This document shows, piece after piece, positions 7,620 to 17,627 of a stretch of DNA of 61,914 nucleotides (position 1 is the first letter of the stretch; every line of letters begins with the position of its first letter). The translations under genes were made by a program, and so were the position numbers. The notes below the pieces were generated by a model, which saw only the letters and a list, made by a program, of their open reading frames with translations, had not been told where the DNA came from and ran no database searches. This DNA comes from QHYU01 sp041493955 (lineage in GTDB: Bacteria; Acidobacteriota; Terriglobia; Acidiferrales; UBA7541). The stretch spans positions 1 through 61,914 of the forward strand of contig JBGPZW010000001.1 of assembly GCA_041493955.1 (NCBI GenBank). Direction: 5' to 3'.

Positions 7620-7975
7620 AACGAATCGCGCCCCTTTGGCCGAGACAGTTCACGCAGGGGGATATGGCGGGGGGAACGGGCCGGCCCGGGGGCGGTGAGA
7701 ACCACGGGTCGTTCTCGACGGTAGATGAGGCGGTCAACCTGCTGAATCTTTGCATTCTGAGTGAAAAACGCGTTTAGCGGAAGTCAGTCGCCCGCTTCGG
7801 ACGCTTGATGACGCGGCAGTCTTTCAACACAAGAGACACCAAGCTGTCTCATAAATCGCAGCAAGGGATGTGTTTCCTCGCTGCGCTGGGAATGACACCG
7901 TGTAAGGCCCTTTCGAGAAGCATGACAGACGTGCAAAGCTAGGCGGGCGCTGTGCGCTTGCACACGGACGTGCTG

Positions 7976-7984
7976 TGCTAGACT
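7976..7984 (+). promoter_or_regulatory. Extended -10 (TGC-TAGACT) for thrC
   Basis: TG-n-TAGACT ends 9 nt before the thrC ATG. A TTGCAC lies upstream but only 15 bp away, so the extended -10 is the main signal. Transcription would start almost at the start codon. Confidence 0.5.
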
Positions 7985-7993
7985 TCATCGCTT

Positions 7994-9184
7994 ATGCGCG
8001 CCACTGTTGCTTCCACGCTGACGCATCTGGAGTGCTCGAGCTGCAAGAAAACGCATCCGCACGACCGTTTACAAAACCTCTGCACTTGCGGCAAGCCGCT
8101 GCTGGCGCGCTACGATTTGAAAGCCGCGGCGCGGACTCTGACGCGCTCGGCGCTGGCGGGCCGCCCCGCGAATATGTGGCGCTATGCCGAAGTCTTACCG
8201 GGGAACCCGGCGGTCTCACTGGGCGAGGGCATGACGCCGTTGCTGCACGCACGCCGCGCGGGCGCAGCCATCGGCCTGAAGAATCTCTACGTGAAGGACG
8301 AGGGCCTGAATCCCACCGGCTCGTTCAAGGCGCGCGGGCTTGCGGCGGCGGTCACGCAGGCGAAAGCGTACGGCGCGAAGACGCTGGCCATCCCCACGGC
8401 GGGCAATGCGGGTGGGGCGCTGGCGGCATATGCGGCGCAGGCGGGCATTGGGTGCGTGATCGTGATGCCGGCGGACACACCGCTGGCCAACGTGATGGAG
8501 TGCCGGGCGTTTGGCGCTGACGTGCGCAAGATTGATGGGCTGATCTCCGACTGCGGGAAATACGTCGCCGAGCACAAGGATCGCGAGGGCTGGTTCGACG
8601 TCTCGACGTTGAAGGAGCCTTACCGGATCGAAGGCAAGAAAACGATGGGCTATGAGCTCTGGGAGCAGTTCGATGGAAAACTGCCCGAGGTGATAATCTA
8701 TCCCACCGGCGGCGGCGTGGGCCTGATCGGGATGTGCAAGGCATTTGACGAGATGGAAGCGATGGGCTGGATCGGCTCCGGTCGGCCGCGTATGGTCTCG
8801 GTCCAGGCCACGGGCTGCGCGCCGATTGTCCAGGCGTTCGAGAAGCAGCGCGAGAGCGCGGAATTCTGGGAGCATGCCGAGACGATCGCTGCCGGCCTGC
8901 GCGTTCCCAAGGCGCTGGGCGACTTCCTCATTCTCTCCTACCTGCGCGCAACGCGGGGCACGGCGGTCGCGGCTACGGACGACGAGATGCTCTCTGCGGG
9001 CAGGGAATTGGCAGCGCTCGAAGGCATCTATGCCGCGCCCGAAGGCGCCGCGACGCTGGTGGCGGCGCGCAAGCTCGCCATGGGGAATTGGATTCGGCCC
9101 GACGAAACCGTCGTGCTGTTCAATACCGGCACCGGCTATAAGTACAGTGAGGCCTGGCAGAAGGCGCTGGACGGCAAAGTCTGA
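7994..9184 (+). CDS. thrC: Threonine synthase
   Basis: 396 residues of the fold-type II PLP family. It converts O-phosphohomoserine to threonine and phosphate. An N-terminal zinc-ribbon-like segment (Cys14, Cys17, Cys30, Cys32) precedes the catalytic domain, as in the long thermophile/archaeal-type enzymes. The PLP lysine is in NPTGSFKARG (Lys112); phosphate-binding glycines appear in PTAGNAGGAL and YPTGGGVGL, and the C-terminal LFNTGTGYKY closes the site. Start ATG follows an extended -10 by 9 nt without a Shine-Dalgarno. The alanyl-tRNA editing gene follows after 52 bp, probably in the same transcript. Other cysteate- or diaminopropionate-type synthases share the fold, but threonine synthase fits best. 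Confidence 0.92.
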   Translation: MRATVASTLTHLECSSCKKTHPHDRLQNLCTCGKPLLARYDLKAAARTLTRSALAGRPANMWRYAEVLPGNPAVSLGEGMTPLLHARRAGAAIGLKNLYVKDEGLNPTGSFKARGLAAAVTQAKAYGAKTLAIPTAGNAGGALAAYAAQAGIGCVIVMPADTPLANVMECRAFGADVRKIDGLISDCGKYVAEHKDREGWFDVSTLKEPYRIEGKKTMGYELWEQFDGKLPEVIIYPTGGGVGLIGMCKAFDEMEAMGWIGSGRPRMVSVQATGCAPIVQAFEKQRESAEFWEHAETIAAGLRVPKALGDFLILSYLRATRGTAVAATDDEMLSAGRELAALEGIYAAPEGAATLVAARKLAMGNWIRPDETVVLFNTGTGYKYSEAWQKALDGKV

Positions 9185-9236
9185 AGGTGGAGTCCGGAAG
9201 GCAGCGATCGTCACCGCACCCGAAGGGGGAAACAGT

Positions 9237-10433
9237 GTGACCGAGAGGCTCTACTACCACGATTCGTTCCTCCGCGAGTTTGATGCGCAGGTGGTCTCGG
9301 CGCAGCCGGCCGGCGAGAGGTGGGAAATCGTGCTCGACCGCACAGCGTTCTACCCCGCCTCTGGCGGCCAGCCACACGATGTCGGAGCGCTCGGTGGCGC
9401 CGCGGTCGTCGAAGTCCAGGAGCGTGGCGACGAGAGCGTTGTTCATGTCACGGACCGGGCGCTGGCCCGCGGCCCCGTCCACGGAATCATTGACTGGGAG
9501 CGCCGCTTCGATCACATGCAGCAGCACACCGGGCAGCACCTGCTCTCGGCGGCCTTCCTGGAGACATTCAAGTTGCCCACCGTGTCCTTCCATCTGGGTC
9601 GTGAGGTCTCCACGATCGATCTGGCGGCGCCGGGCATCGAGCCGTCTCAGTTAGAGGAAGCTGAGCGACGAACGAACGAGATCATCTTTGAAGACCGGCC
9701 GGTACGTGTGACCTTTGGCACAGCCCAGCAGTTGGCCGAGGCGGGCGTGCGCAAGCAGGTCGAGCGCGAAGGCCTGCTGCGCGCGATTGAGATCGAAGGT
9801 TTCGAGCGGCAGCCTTGCGGGGGTACGCATGCGGCGCGCACCGGACAGATTGGACTGGTGCTGCTGCGCAAGTGCGAGAAGGCGAAGCAGAATTGGCGCG
9901 TGGAATTCGTCTGCGGCGAGCGCGCGCGGCGCGCGGCGCGCGGCGACTTCGCCACGCTTGGCGAGGCGGCGCGGCTGCTCAGTTGCAGCCAGGGCGAGGT
10001 ACCCGCGATGGTTTCCCGAGCGCTCGAGGAGCGCCAGGCGGGACATCGCGCCCGACAGCGGTTGGTGGAACAACTGGCCGAAGTCCAGGCGCTGGCGCTT
10101 CTGGCGACCGAGATGCGCGTAGGCAAGTCTGGTGCTCCACGCGTGGTCTTGCGCGTGTTTGACGATGCCGACGCCGACTACCTGCGCCTGCTGGCCGGCA
10201 AGATCGTGGCCGAGCCGGGCGTGCATGCGCTTTTCGCGTCGCGCCTGGGCGGGCACGTTGTCTTCGCGCGGTTCGCGGGGTTGGGGACCGACATGGGCGC
10301 CCTCTTGCGGGAAAGCCTGCAAGGTGCGGGAGGGAAGGGCGGCGGCACAAAGGAGTTCGCACAGGGCAGCGTGCCGGATGCGAGTGCGCTTGACGGCATC
10401 CTCCAGCGCGCCTTCGAGCGCCTCTGCTCCTGA
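9237..10433 (+). CDS. Alanyl-tRNA editing protein (AlaX-type, with DHHA1 domain)
   Basis: 398 residues resembling the editing half of alanyl-tRNA synthetase without the catalytic core. The N-terminal part has an OB/beta-barrel segment with FYPASGGQPHD, then the HMQQHTGQH zinc site (His97, His101) completed by CGGTH (Cys194, His198). The C-terminal ~200 residues match the coiled coil plus DHHA1 domain. The expected role is hydrolysis of Ser- or Gly-mischarged tRNA-Ala in the cytoplasm, i.e. quality control in trans. The start is GTG at 9237 with a GGGGG Shine-Dalgarno; upstream in-frame codons overlap thrC and have no family similarity. A tRNA-Ala gene lies 8 kb away, but no link is implied. 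Confidence 0.9.
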   Translation: MTERLYYHDSFLREFDAQVVSAQPAGERWEIVLDRTAFYPASGGQPHDVGALGGAAVVEVQERGDESVVHVTDRALARGPVHGIIDWERRFDHMQQHTGQHLLSAAFLETFKLPTVSFHLGREVSTIDLAAPGIEPSQLEEAERRTNEIIFEDRPVRVTFGTAQQLAEAGVRKQVEREGLLRAIEIEGFERQPCGGTHAARTGQIGLVLLRKCEKAKQNWRVEFVCGERARRAARGDFATLGEAARLLSCSQGEVPAMVSRALEERQAGHRARQRLVEQLAEVQALALLATEMRVGKSGAPRVVLRVFDDADADYLRLLAGKIVAEPGVHALFASRLGGHVVFARFAGLGTDMGALLRESLQGAGGKGGGTKEFAQGSVPDASALDGILQRAFERLCS

Positions 10434-10568
10434 GCCGGCGAGTTAGGGCATCCAGGATTACCTACCGTGGCATCTGCTCTGACTCTGCCTTGACCGGAAT
10501 CGCCCGGCAGGTCATCTTCGCTCTACTCCTGCCACGCGCAGGAAACGGGCTCCGGCGCGGAAGATTGA

Positions 10569-11510
10569 TTGCGCAACCTGATCATTCCGCTGAGTGCGTG
10601 CCTGCTGCTGGCCTCGGCCGCGGGGGCGCAGAGCCGTCCGCCTGCGTCCCCACCTCACCAAATCGAACCCGAAGAACCGGACTTCGCCTTTATCGCGGGC
10701 AGCGCCTACCTCCAGGGCAAGAATTCGATTCAGTTTATCCACCAGACTGCCTACGGCACGCGCCGGTTCCTGCAGCCGGATGGCTCGCGGCGCAACGAGG
10801 ACGAGTTTCTCTTCTTCCAACGCGTCGAATACGGCCTGACCGACCGCTTCGAATTGGATTTCGTCCTGCCCGCTGCCGGCAGCCGCACGCGTCTCAACGG
10901 CCGGACGATCACAAGCGACTTCGCGCTGGCCGATGGCCTGGTCGGCGTGCGCTATCAATTCCTCAGTGAAGGCAAAGCCCCGATCGCCCTGGCCATGGGC
11001 CCGCAGGTGAGATTTCCCTCGGGCAGCGTGCGCAAAGGCACCGGCACCGGCTCGACGGGGTTTGCCTGGGACGTCGCTGCGTCGAAGGACTTTCGTGGCC
11101 CCTTGTTCCTGTACACCACACTGAATTACCACGCGACTCCCTGGGCCGCGGACACCACACCCGGCTCGCCGCGCCGGTTCCTGCTTCATGGCGCGGATTG
11201 GGCCGTTGCCCTCGGCGTACAAGCCATCGAACGCCGAACCCGGGGCTACAAGCATGACTTTCACTTGTTTCTCGAAGGCGGCGGAGCGTGGGAGCAGGAA
11301 GTCGAGCCCGGCCCGGCCGCCGCGGTGCGGAGAGGAAAGCTATCCTGGGTCTTCTCGCCGGGTATGCGCTACGGCGTTCTCACCTCGCGCCGGACGCTGC
11401 TCGAGATTGGCGTGGCTACTCCCGTGGGCCTCGGTCCCAATGGGCCCAAGCGCAGCATCGCCATCCAACTCCAGTACGAAATCTACTTTACTCCGCCGAC
11501 TCCGGATTAG
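10569..11510 (+). CDS. Exported protein, probable outer-membrane beta-barrel (MetA_deg-like)
   Basis: 313 residues with a signal peptide (LIIPLSACLLLASAAGAQ) and alternating polar/hydrophobic strands with aromatic girdle residues. The pattern (YLQGKNSIQFI, FFQRVEYGLTDRFELDFVLP, DGLVGVRYQF, FEA-type strands, C-terminal QLQYEIYFTPP) recalls the outer-membrane families found beside phenol or metal operons, but identity is not certain. The start is TTG at 10569 with GGAAGA upstream; no in-frame ATG exists near the signal peptide. It lies 177 bp before the metal-efflux genes on the same strand and could be co-expressed or separate. Confidence 0.7.
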   Translation: MRNLIIPLSACLLLASAAGAQSRPPASPPHQIEPEEPDFAFIAGSAYLQGKNSIQFIHQTAYGTRRFLQPDGSRRNEDEFLFFQRVEYGLTDRFELDFVLPAAGSRTRLNGRTITSDFALADGLVGVRYQFLSEGKAPIALAMGPQVRFPSGSVRKGTGTGSTGFAWDVAASKDFRGPLFLYTTLNYHATPWAADTTPGSPRRFLLHGADWAVALGVQAIERRTRGYKHDFHLFLEGGGAWEQEVEPGPAAAVRRGKLSWVFSPGMRYGVLTSRRTLLEIGVATPVGLGPNGPKRSIAIQLQYEIYFTPPTPD

Positions 11511-11687
11511 GCCGCGCGCGCCAGGCTCTTTCACAGCGGCCTATTCTGGAGACTCTGTTCACGGTTTGCATTTTTCCGGTTGCACCAATTTGCGTCAGCG
11601 TAGTAGCATTCGGTTTTGCTTCAGATGGAGCGGGGATCGTCCAGCGAATCCGCGGGCGGATCATCCATCCGAAACTGACGTGAATTG

Positions 11688-12125
11688 ATGGAACTCTTTC
11701 TCAACATCTTCTGGCTGTTGCTCGCCCTGACAGGCGCCGGTCTCTGGGGCGCTCGATGGTCGCGGACCGTGCCGAGTCGCGCACGCGGCGCAGAGGTGTT
11801 CCGCAGTGCCGTGGGCCTGGTTTGCGTGCTGGTGCTATTGTTCTTCGCGATTTCACTCACCGATGACCTGAACATGGTACCTGCAGTGGCCGAGGAGGCC
11901 CGCTCTTCCCGCCGGACACTGCAGATCTGGAAAGGGTCGCAGACGGATCCCGATCCGGAAAAGCATTCTGCCGCCTACGACACCGCGGTCTTGTTGGCGC
12001 TGTTCGCTCCACACAGCGCACTGATCAGCCGCCTGGTGACGACGGATGCGGGGTCGCCCCGGGCGGCGGCCCACCAGCCTCTCCAGGGTCGTGCTCCTCC
12101 CCGGTTCGCCTCACACTCGCTTTAG
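11688..12125 (+). CDS. Small membrane protein upstream of CzcCBA genes
   Basis: 145 residues, not matched to a named family. There are two hydrophobic segments: residues about 3-23 (FLNIFWLLLALTGAGLWGA) and 38-58 (SAVGLVCVLVLLFFAISL), followed by DDLN and a hydrophilic tail ending in Pro/Arg/Ala-rich sequence. Small two-helix proteins with a DDLN motif are often seen just upstream of heavy-metal RND operons in this phylum, so a role with the efflux system is inferred from position. ATG at 11688 is preferred over TTG at 11685. A weak TTGCAC-N18-TAGCAT promoter candidate sits at 11580-11609. Confidence 0.6.
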   Translation: MELFLNIFWLLLALTGAGLWGARWSRTVPSRARGAEVFRSAVGLVCVLVLLFFAISLTDDLNMVPAVAEEARSSRRTLQIWKGSQTDPDPEKHSAAYDTAVLLALFAPHSALISRLVTTDAGSPRAAAHQPLQGRAPPRFASHSL

Positions 12126-12179
12126 TCCGTTCCGAGTTCCCAAAACCTAGTTTGTTGGCAATCGTCCCAGAGAGGCTCT

Positions 12180-13433
12180 ATGTGGCGAGCACTTTGCTGT
12201 CTGGCATTTCTTTGGTTCGGGTCTGTGTCCCTCGCGGCCGCTGACAATCCCGACCATCCTTTGACGTTACGCGAGGTGCTGGAACTCCTGCACGCGCGAA
12301 GCCCGCTGTTGGCCTCGGCCCGGGCCCATACCGAGGCCACGGCTGCGAATGAAATCACCGCGGGACTGCATCCCAATCCCCAGATCAACCTGGCCAACGA
12401 GGACTTCAACGTGTTCAGGCCGAGCGAGTTCGATATTCGGCGGAAGCAAGAATTCACCTACAGCGCGCTGCAGATCGTTGAGCGCGGGCACAAACGCCAA
12501 TTCCGCGTGGAAAGCGCGAGGCTGGCCACTCGGGTGGCTCAGGACGCCTACCGCGACGTGGAGCGCCAGGTCGAACTGGCCGTGAAGAGCGCGTTCGTCA
12601 CCATGCTTCTGGCGAAATCGAATCTGCAAATCGCGCGCGACAACCTGAGGGATTATCAGGAAACCGTCCGGCTGAATGATATCCGGCTGAAGGCCGGCGA
12701 CATCAGCCAGACGGATTTCGACCGCATCCGTCTCGAGCAGGCGCGGTTTGAAAACGATCTGCTCGCCGCCAAACTGGCGCTAGATCAGACGCGCGTGCAA
12801 CTGGAAAGCCTGCTCGGCCTGGAGGACTTTCCGCCCAGCTTTGACATCCAGGGCGATTTGTCCGCGCCGGACTTGGCTTTCACCGTGGCGGAGCTCGACC
12901 AAAAAGCGCTGGCGGGCCGGCCCGATTATCTGGCCGCGCGCGACACTGCGCGCAAGGCCGAGGCCGACGTGCGGTTGGCGGACGCCAACGCCGCCACCGA
13001 TATCGCCGTGGGCAGCGAATACAAGCGCAACGGCCAGGACAACACCCTGGGCTTCACCGTCGCGTTTCCCCTGCGGATTTTTGACCGCAACCAGGGCGAA
13101 AAGCTGCGCACGCGCCGCGAGCTCGACTCCACGCGTTTCGCCGAATCCGCCGCGCGCATCGTTGTCCTGGCTGACGTCGCGCAGGCCTACGAAGCGTATC
13201 AAAGCGCGACGGCTCGCGCGCAGCTCTACTCCGGGGACTATCTCGAGCGGGCCCGCCAGGTTCGCGACCGCGTCGCCTTCAGCTACCGCAACGGCGGCGC
13301 CAGCCTGCTCGAATATCTCGACGCGGTGCGCAGCTACCGCGACGTGGAACTCGCCTGGCGTTCTTCCCATGCGCAGGTGATGACTGCTATCCATCAACTG
13401 AGTTTTGTGACTGGAACGGAGCTCTGGCCATGA
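12180..13433 (+). CDS. TolC-family outer-membrane efflux protein (CzcC-like)
   Basis: 417 residues with a signal peptide (CCLAFLWFGSVSLAAA) and the twin OEP repeats of TolC proteins: LTLREVLELLHARSPLLASARA in the first and a matching AYEAYQSATARAQLYSGDYLERA helix in the second. It should form the trimeric outer-membrane duct of an RND heavy-metal pump. ATG follows a GAGAGG site. The stop overlaps the start of the adaptor gene by 4 bp (ATGA), so the two are translationally coupled; the order outer-membrane duct, adaptor, pump is that of czcCBA operons. Confidence 0.9.
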   Translation: MWRALCCLAFLWFGSVSLAAADNPDHPLTLREVLELLHARSPLLASARAHTEATAANEITAGLHPNPQINLANEDFNVFRPSEFDIRRKQEFTYSALQIVERGHKRQFRVESARLATRVAQDAYRDVERQVELAVKSAFVTMLLAKSNLQIARDNLRDYQETVRLNDIRLKAGDISQTDFDRIRLEQARFENDLLAAKLALDQTRVQLESLLGLEDFPPSFDIQGDLSAPDLAFTVAELDQKALAGRPDYLAARDTARKAEADVRLADANAATDIAVGSEYKRNGQDNTLGFTVAFPLRIFDRNQGEKLRTRRELDSTRFAESAARIVVLADVAQAYEAYQSATARAQLYSGDYLERARQVRDRVAFSYRNGGASLLEYLDAVRSYRDVELAWRSSHAQVMTAIHQLSFVTGTELWP

Positions 13434-14542
13434 AAAAAGCCGCTCATTTCGCTTGGCTGCTGTGCTGTTTCGCCGCGTCCTCCTGCAGTACTTCGGCCCC
13501 GCAAAAGCCGCAAGCGGCCGCAGCCGAATCTTCGACTGCGAACGAGGTGGTGCTGGCGGCCGACTCGCGAGGCGTCCAGACTGTGGCCGCGGCGGAGCGG
13601 CCCATCGCTGACGTCCTGCAGGTTCCGGCGCGCATTCAGCCCGACCCGGCGCGCGTCATCCGCGTCTTTCCCCCGGTCGGCGGCCGCGTGGTTTCCGTGG
13701 AGGTGCGGCCGGGCGATCGCGTGACCAAGGGCCAGCTATTGGCCCTGCTCGAAAGCAGCGAAGTCTCCACTGCGCGCGCCGACTACCAGAAGGCCCACGC
13801 GGACGCCGAAGTCAAAGAGAAAGCTCTGCGCCGCGCCTCGATGCTCTTTGAGAACAAAGTCCTCTCAGAGAAAGAGCACCAGCAGGCCGAGGCCGACGCG
13901 GCCATGGCGGAAGCCGAATTTCACCGGGCGCTCGACCGTCTGCGTGTGCTCGGGGTGGACCCGGATGAGACTTCAAACCGCCTGAGGGTACTGGCGCCGC
14001 GTTCGGGCGTGATCCTGGACATTGGCGCCGCCACTGGGGAGTTTTCCAAGTCGCTCGATGCGCCGCAGCCGCTCTGCACGCTGGCGGACCTGAGCAGCGT
14101 CTGGGCGCTGGGCGACCTGCTGGAACGAGACGTCGCCAGCCTGCGGCCGGGCGTCTCTGCCGAAATCCTGGTGAACGCCTATCCTTCCCGAAAGTGGACC
14201 GGCCGTGTCGCGGCCATCTCGGACGTTATGGATCCCCTCACCCACACGGTGAAGCTCCGCGTGGTGCTGGCCAACCCGGCCGGGCAACTCAAGCCGGAGA
14301 TGTTTGCCGTGATTCGTTTGCCCCGCGCGGGCGCCGCCGGGCTGATCATTCCGGGCGCGGCGGTGGTGCGGGAGGGCTCGCAGTCGTTTGTATTCGTTCA
14401 GAAGTCGCCCGGGCGGTTCGAACGCCGCGCGGTGACCCTTGGGCGGTCCACCGATGGGGAGGTGGAGATCACCTCGGGCCTGACCGCCGGGGAAATGGTG
14501 GTGGCCGAAGGCGCCCTGCTTCTGCGCGCGGCCAGTTCCTGA
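13430..14542 (+). CDS. RND efflux periplasmic adaptor lipoprotein (CzcB/CusB-like)
   Basis: 370 residues. A lipoprotein signal (LLCCFAASSC) anchors it to a membrane. The core is a membrane-fusion protein: barrel-sandwich halves (VGGRVVSVEVRPGDRVTKGQLLALLES), an alpha-hairpin (about residues 120-165) and the second lipoyl half with LAPRSGVILDIGAATGE, then a beta-barrel and a C-terminal membrane-proximal domain. It links the inner-membrane pump to the TolC duct. No His/Met-rich metal-binding N-terminal segment is seen, so metal specificity cannot be read here. It overlaps the upstream gene by 4 bp and is 7 bp from the pump gene. Confidence 0.9.
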   Translation: MKKAAHFAWLLCCFAASSCSTSAPQKPQAAAAESSTANEVVLAADSRGVQTVAAAERPIADVLQVPARIQPDPARVIRVFPPVGGRVVSVEVRPGDRVTKGQLLALLESSEVSTARADYQKAHADAEVKEKALRRASMLFENKVLSEKEHQQAEADAAMAEAEFHRALDRLRVLGVDPDETSNRLRVLAPRSGVILDIGAATGEFSKSLDAPQPLCTLADLSSVWALGDLLERDVASLRPGVSAEILVNAYPSRKWTGRVAAISDVMDPLTHTVKLRVVLANPAGQLKPEMFAVIRLPRAGAAGLIIPGAAVVREGSQSFVFVQKSPGRFERRAVTLGRSTDGEVEITSGLTAGEMVVAEGALLLRAASS

Positions 14543-14549
14543 GGCGCAG

Positions 14550-17500
14550 ATGAAAGCCCTGGTCGAGGTTCTCCTCCGTTATCGCGCGATGATGCTGCTG
14601 GCCATGGCGGGCTGGCTCTCGGTGTGTATCTCTTCCTGCGGCTGGATATCGAGGCCTACCCGGACCCTGCGCCGCCACTGGTCGAGGTCATCACGCAGAA
14701 TCCCTCCTGGTCGGCCGAAGAGATGGAACGCCAGATCACCGTGCCGATCGAGACCGCGCTCAACGGCTTGCCCCACCTCCAGTACGTTCGCGCGATCAGC
14801 ATTTTCGGTCTGAGCGACATCAAGCTCTATTTCGACTATGGCAGTGACTACTTCATGGACCGCCAGGAAGTCGTCAACCGGCTGCAGTTCGTGGTTCTGC
14901 CGCAGGGAATTGCGCCGCCGCAGCTCTCGCCGTGGTCCACCATCGGCGAAATCCTCCGCTACCGGCTGGACGGCCCAGGCTACTCACTCAACGAACTGAA
15001 GGCCGCGCAGGACTGGCTGGTGCGGCGCGAGATCAAGCAGGTGCCGGGCATCATTGACATCACCACGTTCGGCGGCACTACCCGACAATATCAGGCCGAA
15101 GTGGACCCGCGAAAGCTGCTGCAGTACGGCGTGACCCTGCCGCAGGTGCTCAACGCCGTTGCGGCGGGCAATGCCAATGCCGGCGGGAACTACCTTACGC
15201 TCGGCAGCCAAAACGTCAACGTGCGCGGGCTGGGCCTGCTCCGCAGCCTCGAGGACATGCGCAGCGTCATCATTACCGAGCGTAACGCCGTCCCCGTTTT
15301 CCTGCGCGACGTGGCCGAGATTCGCGAGGGCTACCAGCCGCGTCTCGGCCGTGTGGGCATGGATGGGGACTCCGACATCGTGCAGGGCACGGTGCTGCTC
15401 CAGCGCGGCGAGCAGTCGCTGCCGGTTCTGGAGGCGCTGCGGGCCAAGATCGCGCGGCTGAACGGCGGCCTGCTCCCGCGCGGGATGCGCATTCACACGA
15501 TCTATGACCGCACCAACCTGATTCGAGTGACCACGCACACGGTGCGGGAGGTAGTGCTGCTTGGACTGGTTCTGGTCACCGCGTTGTTGCTGGTCTTCCT
15601 GGGCGATGTGCGCATCTGCCTGGTTGCGGCTCTCTCCATTCCGCTCTCCCTCCTGTTTGCTTTCATGCTCCTGGTTCTCACGCGCCAGTCCGCCAACCTC
15701 ATCTCCATCGGCGCGATCGACTTCGGCATCCTGGTGGACACGGCGGTGATCGGTCTGGAGCATATCCACCGCCGGCTGCGCTCGAGGGCCACTCACGAGC
15801 CGGTTTTCGAGGTCATTGCCGAGGCCCTCGCGGAGTCTTCGCGGCCCGTTTTCTTCTCGGTCGGCGTGATTCTAGTCGCCTTTATTCCCCTGTTCACGAT
15901 GACCGGCGTGCCCGGAAAGATCTTCGCGCCGATGTCGATCACCTACGGTTACGCCCTGGTGGGGGGATGTTTATTCGCGCTGTTTCTCGCGCCCGTGCTC
16001 GCCTCCTACGGCGCGGAGGTGGCGCGCGTCAAGGGCGGCGGCGATACGCCACCCGTGCGCTGGTTGCGCTACCACTACGAGCGCCTCTTGCCCGGGCTGC
16101 TCCGGCGCCGCCGGAGAGCCCTGATGGTCGCCGGTGTGCTTCTGCTGGCCGCCATGGCCCTGGTTCCCTTCATTGGGGGCGAGTTCATGCCCAAGCTTGA
16201 GGAAGGGAACATGTGGATTCGCGCCACCCTGCCGCAGGATATTTCCTTCGAGACGTCTTCCCGCCTGGCCGATCAACTCCGCCAAGTGCTACGGAGCTAT
16301 CCGGAGGTCACCCAGATCGTCTCGCAGCTTGGCCGGCCGGATGACGGCACCGACGTCACCACCTTTAACAACATCGAGTTTGCCGTTGACCTCAAGCCGC
16401 ATGGCGAGTGGCCCGGCCACATGTCCAAGGAAAAGCTCATCGAGCAGATGCAGCGCGAATTGGGGAAATTCCCCGGGATCGAATTCAACTTCTCCCAAAA
16501 TATTCAGGACAACGTGGAAGAGGCCATGTCCGGAGTGAAAGGGGAAAACTCGCTGAAACTGTTCGGCGACGACATTGATGTGCTGGTCTCAAGGGCGGAA
16601 GAGATTCGCGAGGTCATGGCCGGCGTTCCCGGGATCACCGACCTGGCTGTGTTTCCGGTCACCGGTCAGCCGGAACTGCTCATCTCAATCGACCGCTCGG
16701 CCAGCGCCCGGTATGGGCTGATGGCTGCCGACGTCAACGCCGCCGTGCAGGCCGCCATTGGCGGCCAGGCGGTGACCCAGATCCTGGAGGGAGACCGGCG
16801 TTTCGACTTTGTAGTTCGCTACCGACCGGAGTTCCGTCAGAGCGTGGAGGCAATTCGCAACATTCTACTGCCGACACCGGAAGGCGGCCGGGTACCTCTT
16901 GGCCAGGTTGCCAGCGTGGAGATGCACCGCGGCGCCTTCATGATCTATCGCGAGAACGGCCGACGCTACCTCCCGGTGAAGTTCAGCGTCCGCGGGCGCG
17001 ACCTTTCCGGCACCATGGCCGACATGGAAGGCCGGCTGGGCCGGCGTGTGCGCTTGCCCGAGGGCTACCACTACGAATGGGCTGGCGAATATGAGAGCCT
17101 GAAGAGAGAATTGCGCCGGTTGGCGATCATCATCCCGATCAGCCTGGCCATCATCGTGGCCCTGCTCTACGTCCTGTTCAATTCACTCAACGACGCGTGG
17201 ATTGTTCTGGGCGTTCTGCCATTTGGGGCGGTTGGCGGCGTGCTTTCTCTGCTGCTAACGCGCACGCCCTTCAGCATTTCCGCGTCCGTTGGGTTCGCTT
17301 CCGCCATCGGGGTGACCACGCTGGCGGCCTCGGTGTTTCTCTCCGGCATTCGCCGTTTGGAAAGGAAGGGAATGCCGTTCCATGCCGCTATCCTGGCCGG
17401 TTCGATGGTGGAAATGCGGCCGATCATGCTGGCCTGTCTGGCTGCGGGCCTGGGCCTGCTGCCCGCGGCGATCTCGACCGGGATTGGGGCGCAGGCCCAG

Positions 17501-17620
17501 CAGCCGCTGGCGCGCGTCGTAGTGGGCGCCATGGTCACCGCAACGCTGGCGATTCTCTTTTTGCTTCCGGTCTTTGCCAGTTACCGCCCTGCCGTGTATC
17601 CTCCAGGTCAGCAGAGGTGA
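14550..17620 (+). CDS. Heavy-metal RND pump (CzcA-like), interrupted by a frameshift near codon 20
   Basis: The expected ~1,023-residue proton-driven efflux pump is split. The ATG at 14550 reads MKALVEVLLRYRAMMLLAMAG and then leaves frame; the body resumes in another frame from about 14612 (VYLFLRLDIEAYPDP) and runs unbroken to 17620. Adding one G to the GGG at 14609-14611 would join them as AMAGLALGVYLFLRLD, just as in intact CzcA proteins. The body has the HME-type TM4 motif DFGILVDTAVIGLEH, closest to the divalent-cation (Co/Zn/Cd or Ni) group, and two large periplasmic domains. Translation from GTG 14624 would give 998 residues lacking most of TM1. Either a sequencing/assembly error or a recent mutation; the intact remainder favours error or very recent loss. 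Confidence 0.88.
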
Positions 17621-17627
17621 ACGCGCG

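Larger units (their letters stand above)
7608..7993. other. Divergent intergenic region, DHFR-like gene / thrC
   Basis: No gene is supported. It holds the two divergent -10 boxes at its ends. A short segment near 7765 (AAACGCG-TTTAGCGGAA) faintly resembles the start of the ~200-bp repeat but is too short to call. The remainder shows nothing recognisable. Confidence 0.5.

Noticed and set aside
9183..9236. SRP RNA-like segment (GGAGTCCGGAAGGCAGC)
   Set aside because: The tip resembles the SRP domain IV loop, but the gap between thrC and the editing gene is only 52 bp and no pairing arms flank it.
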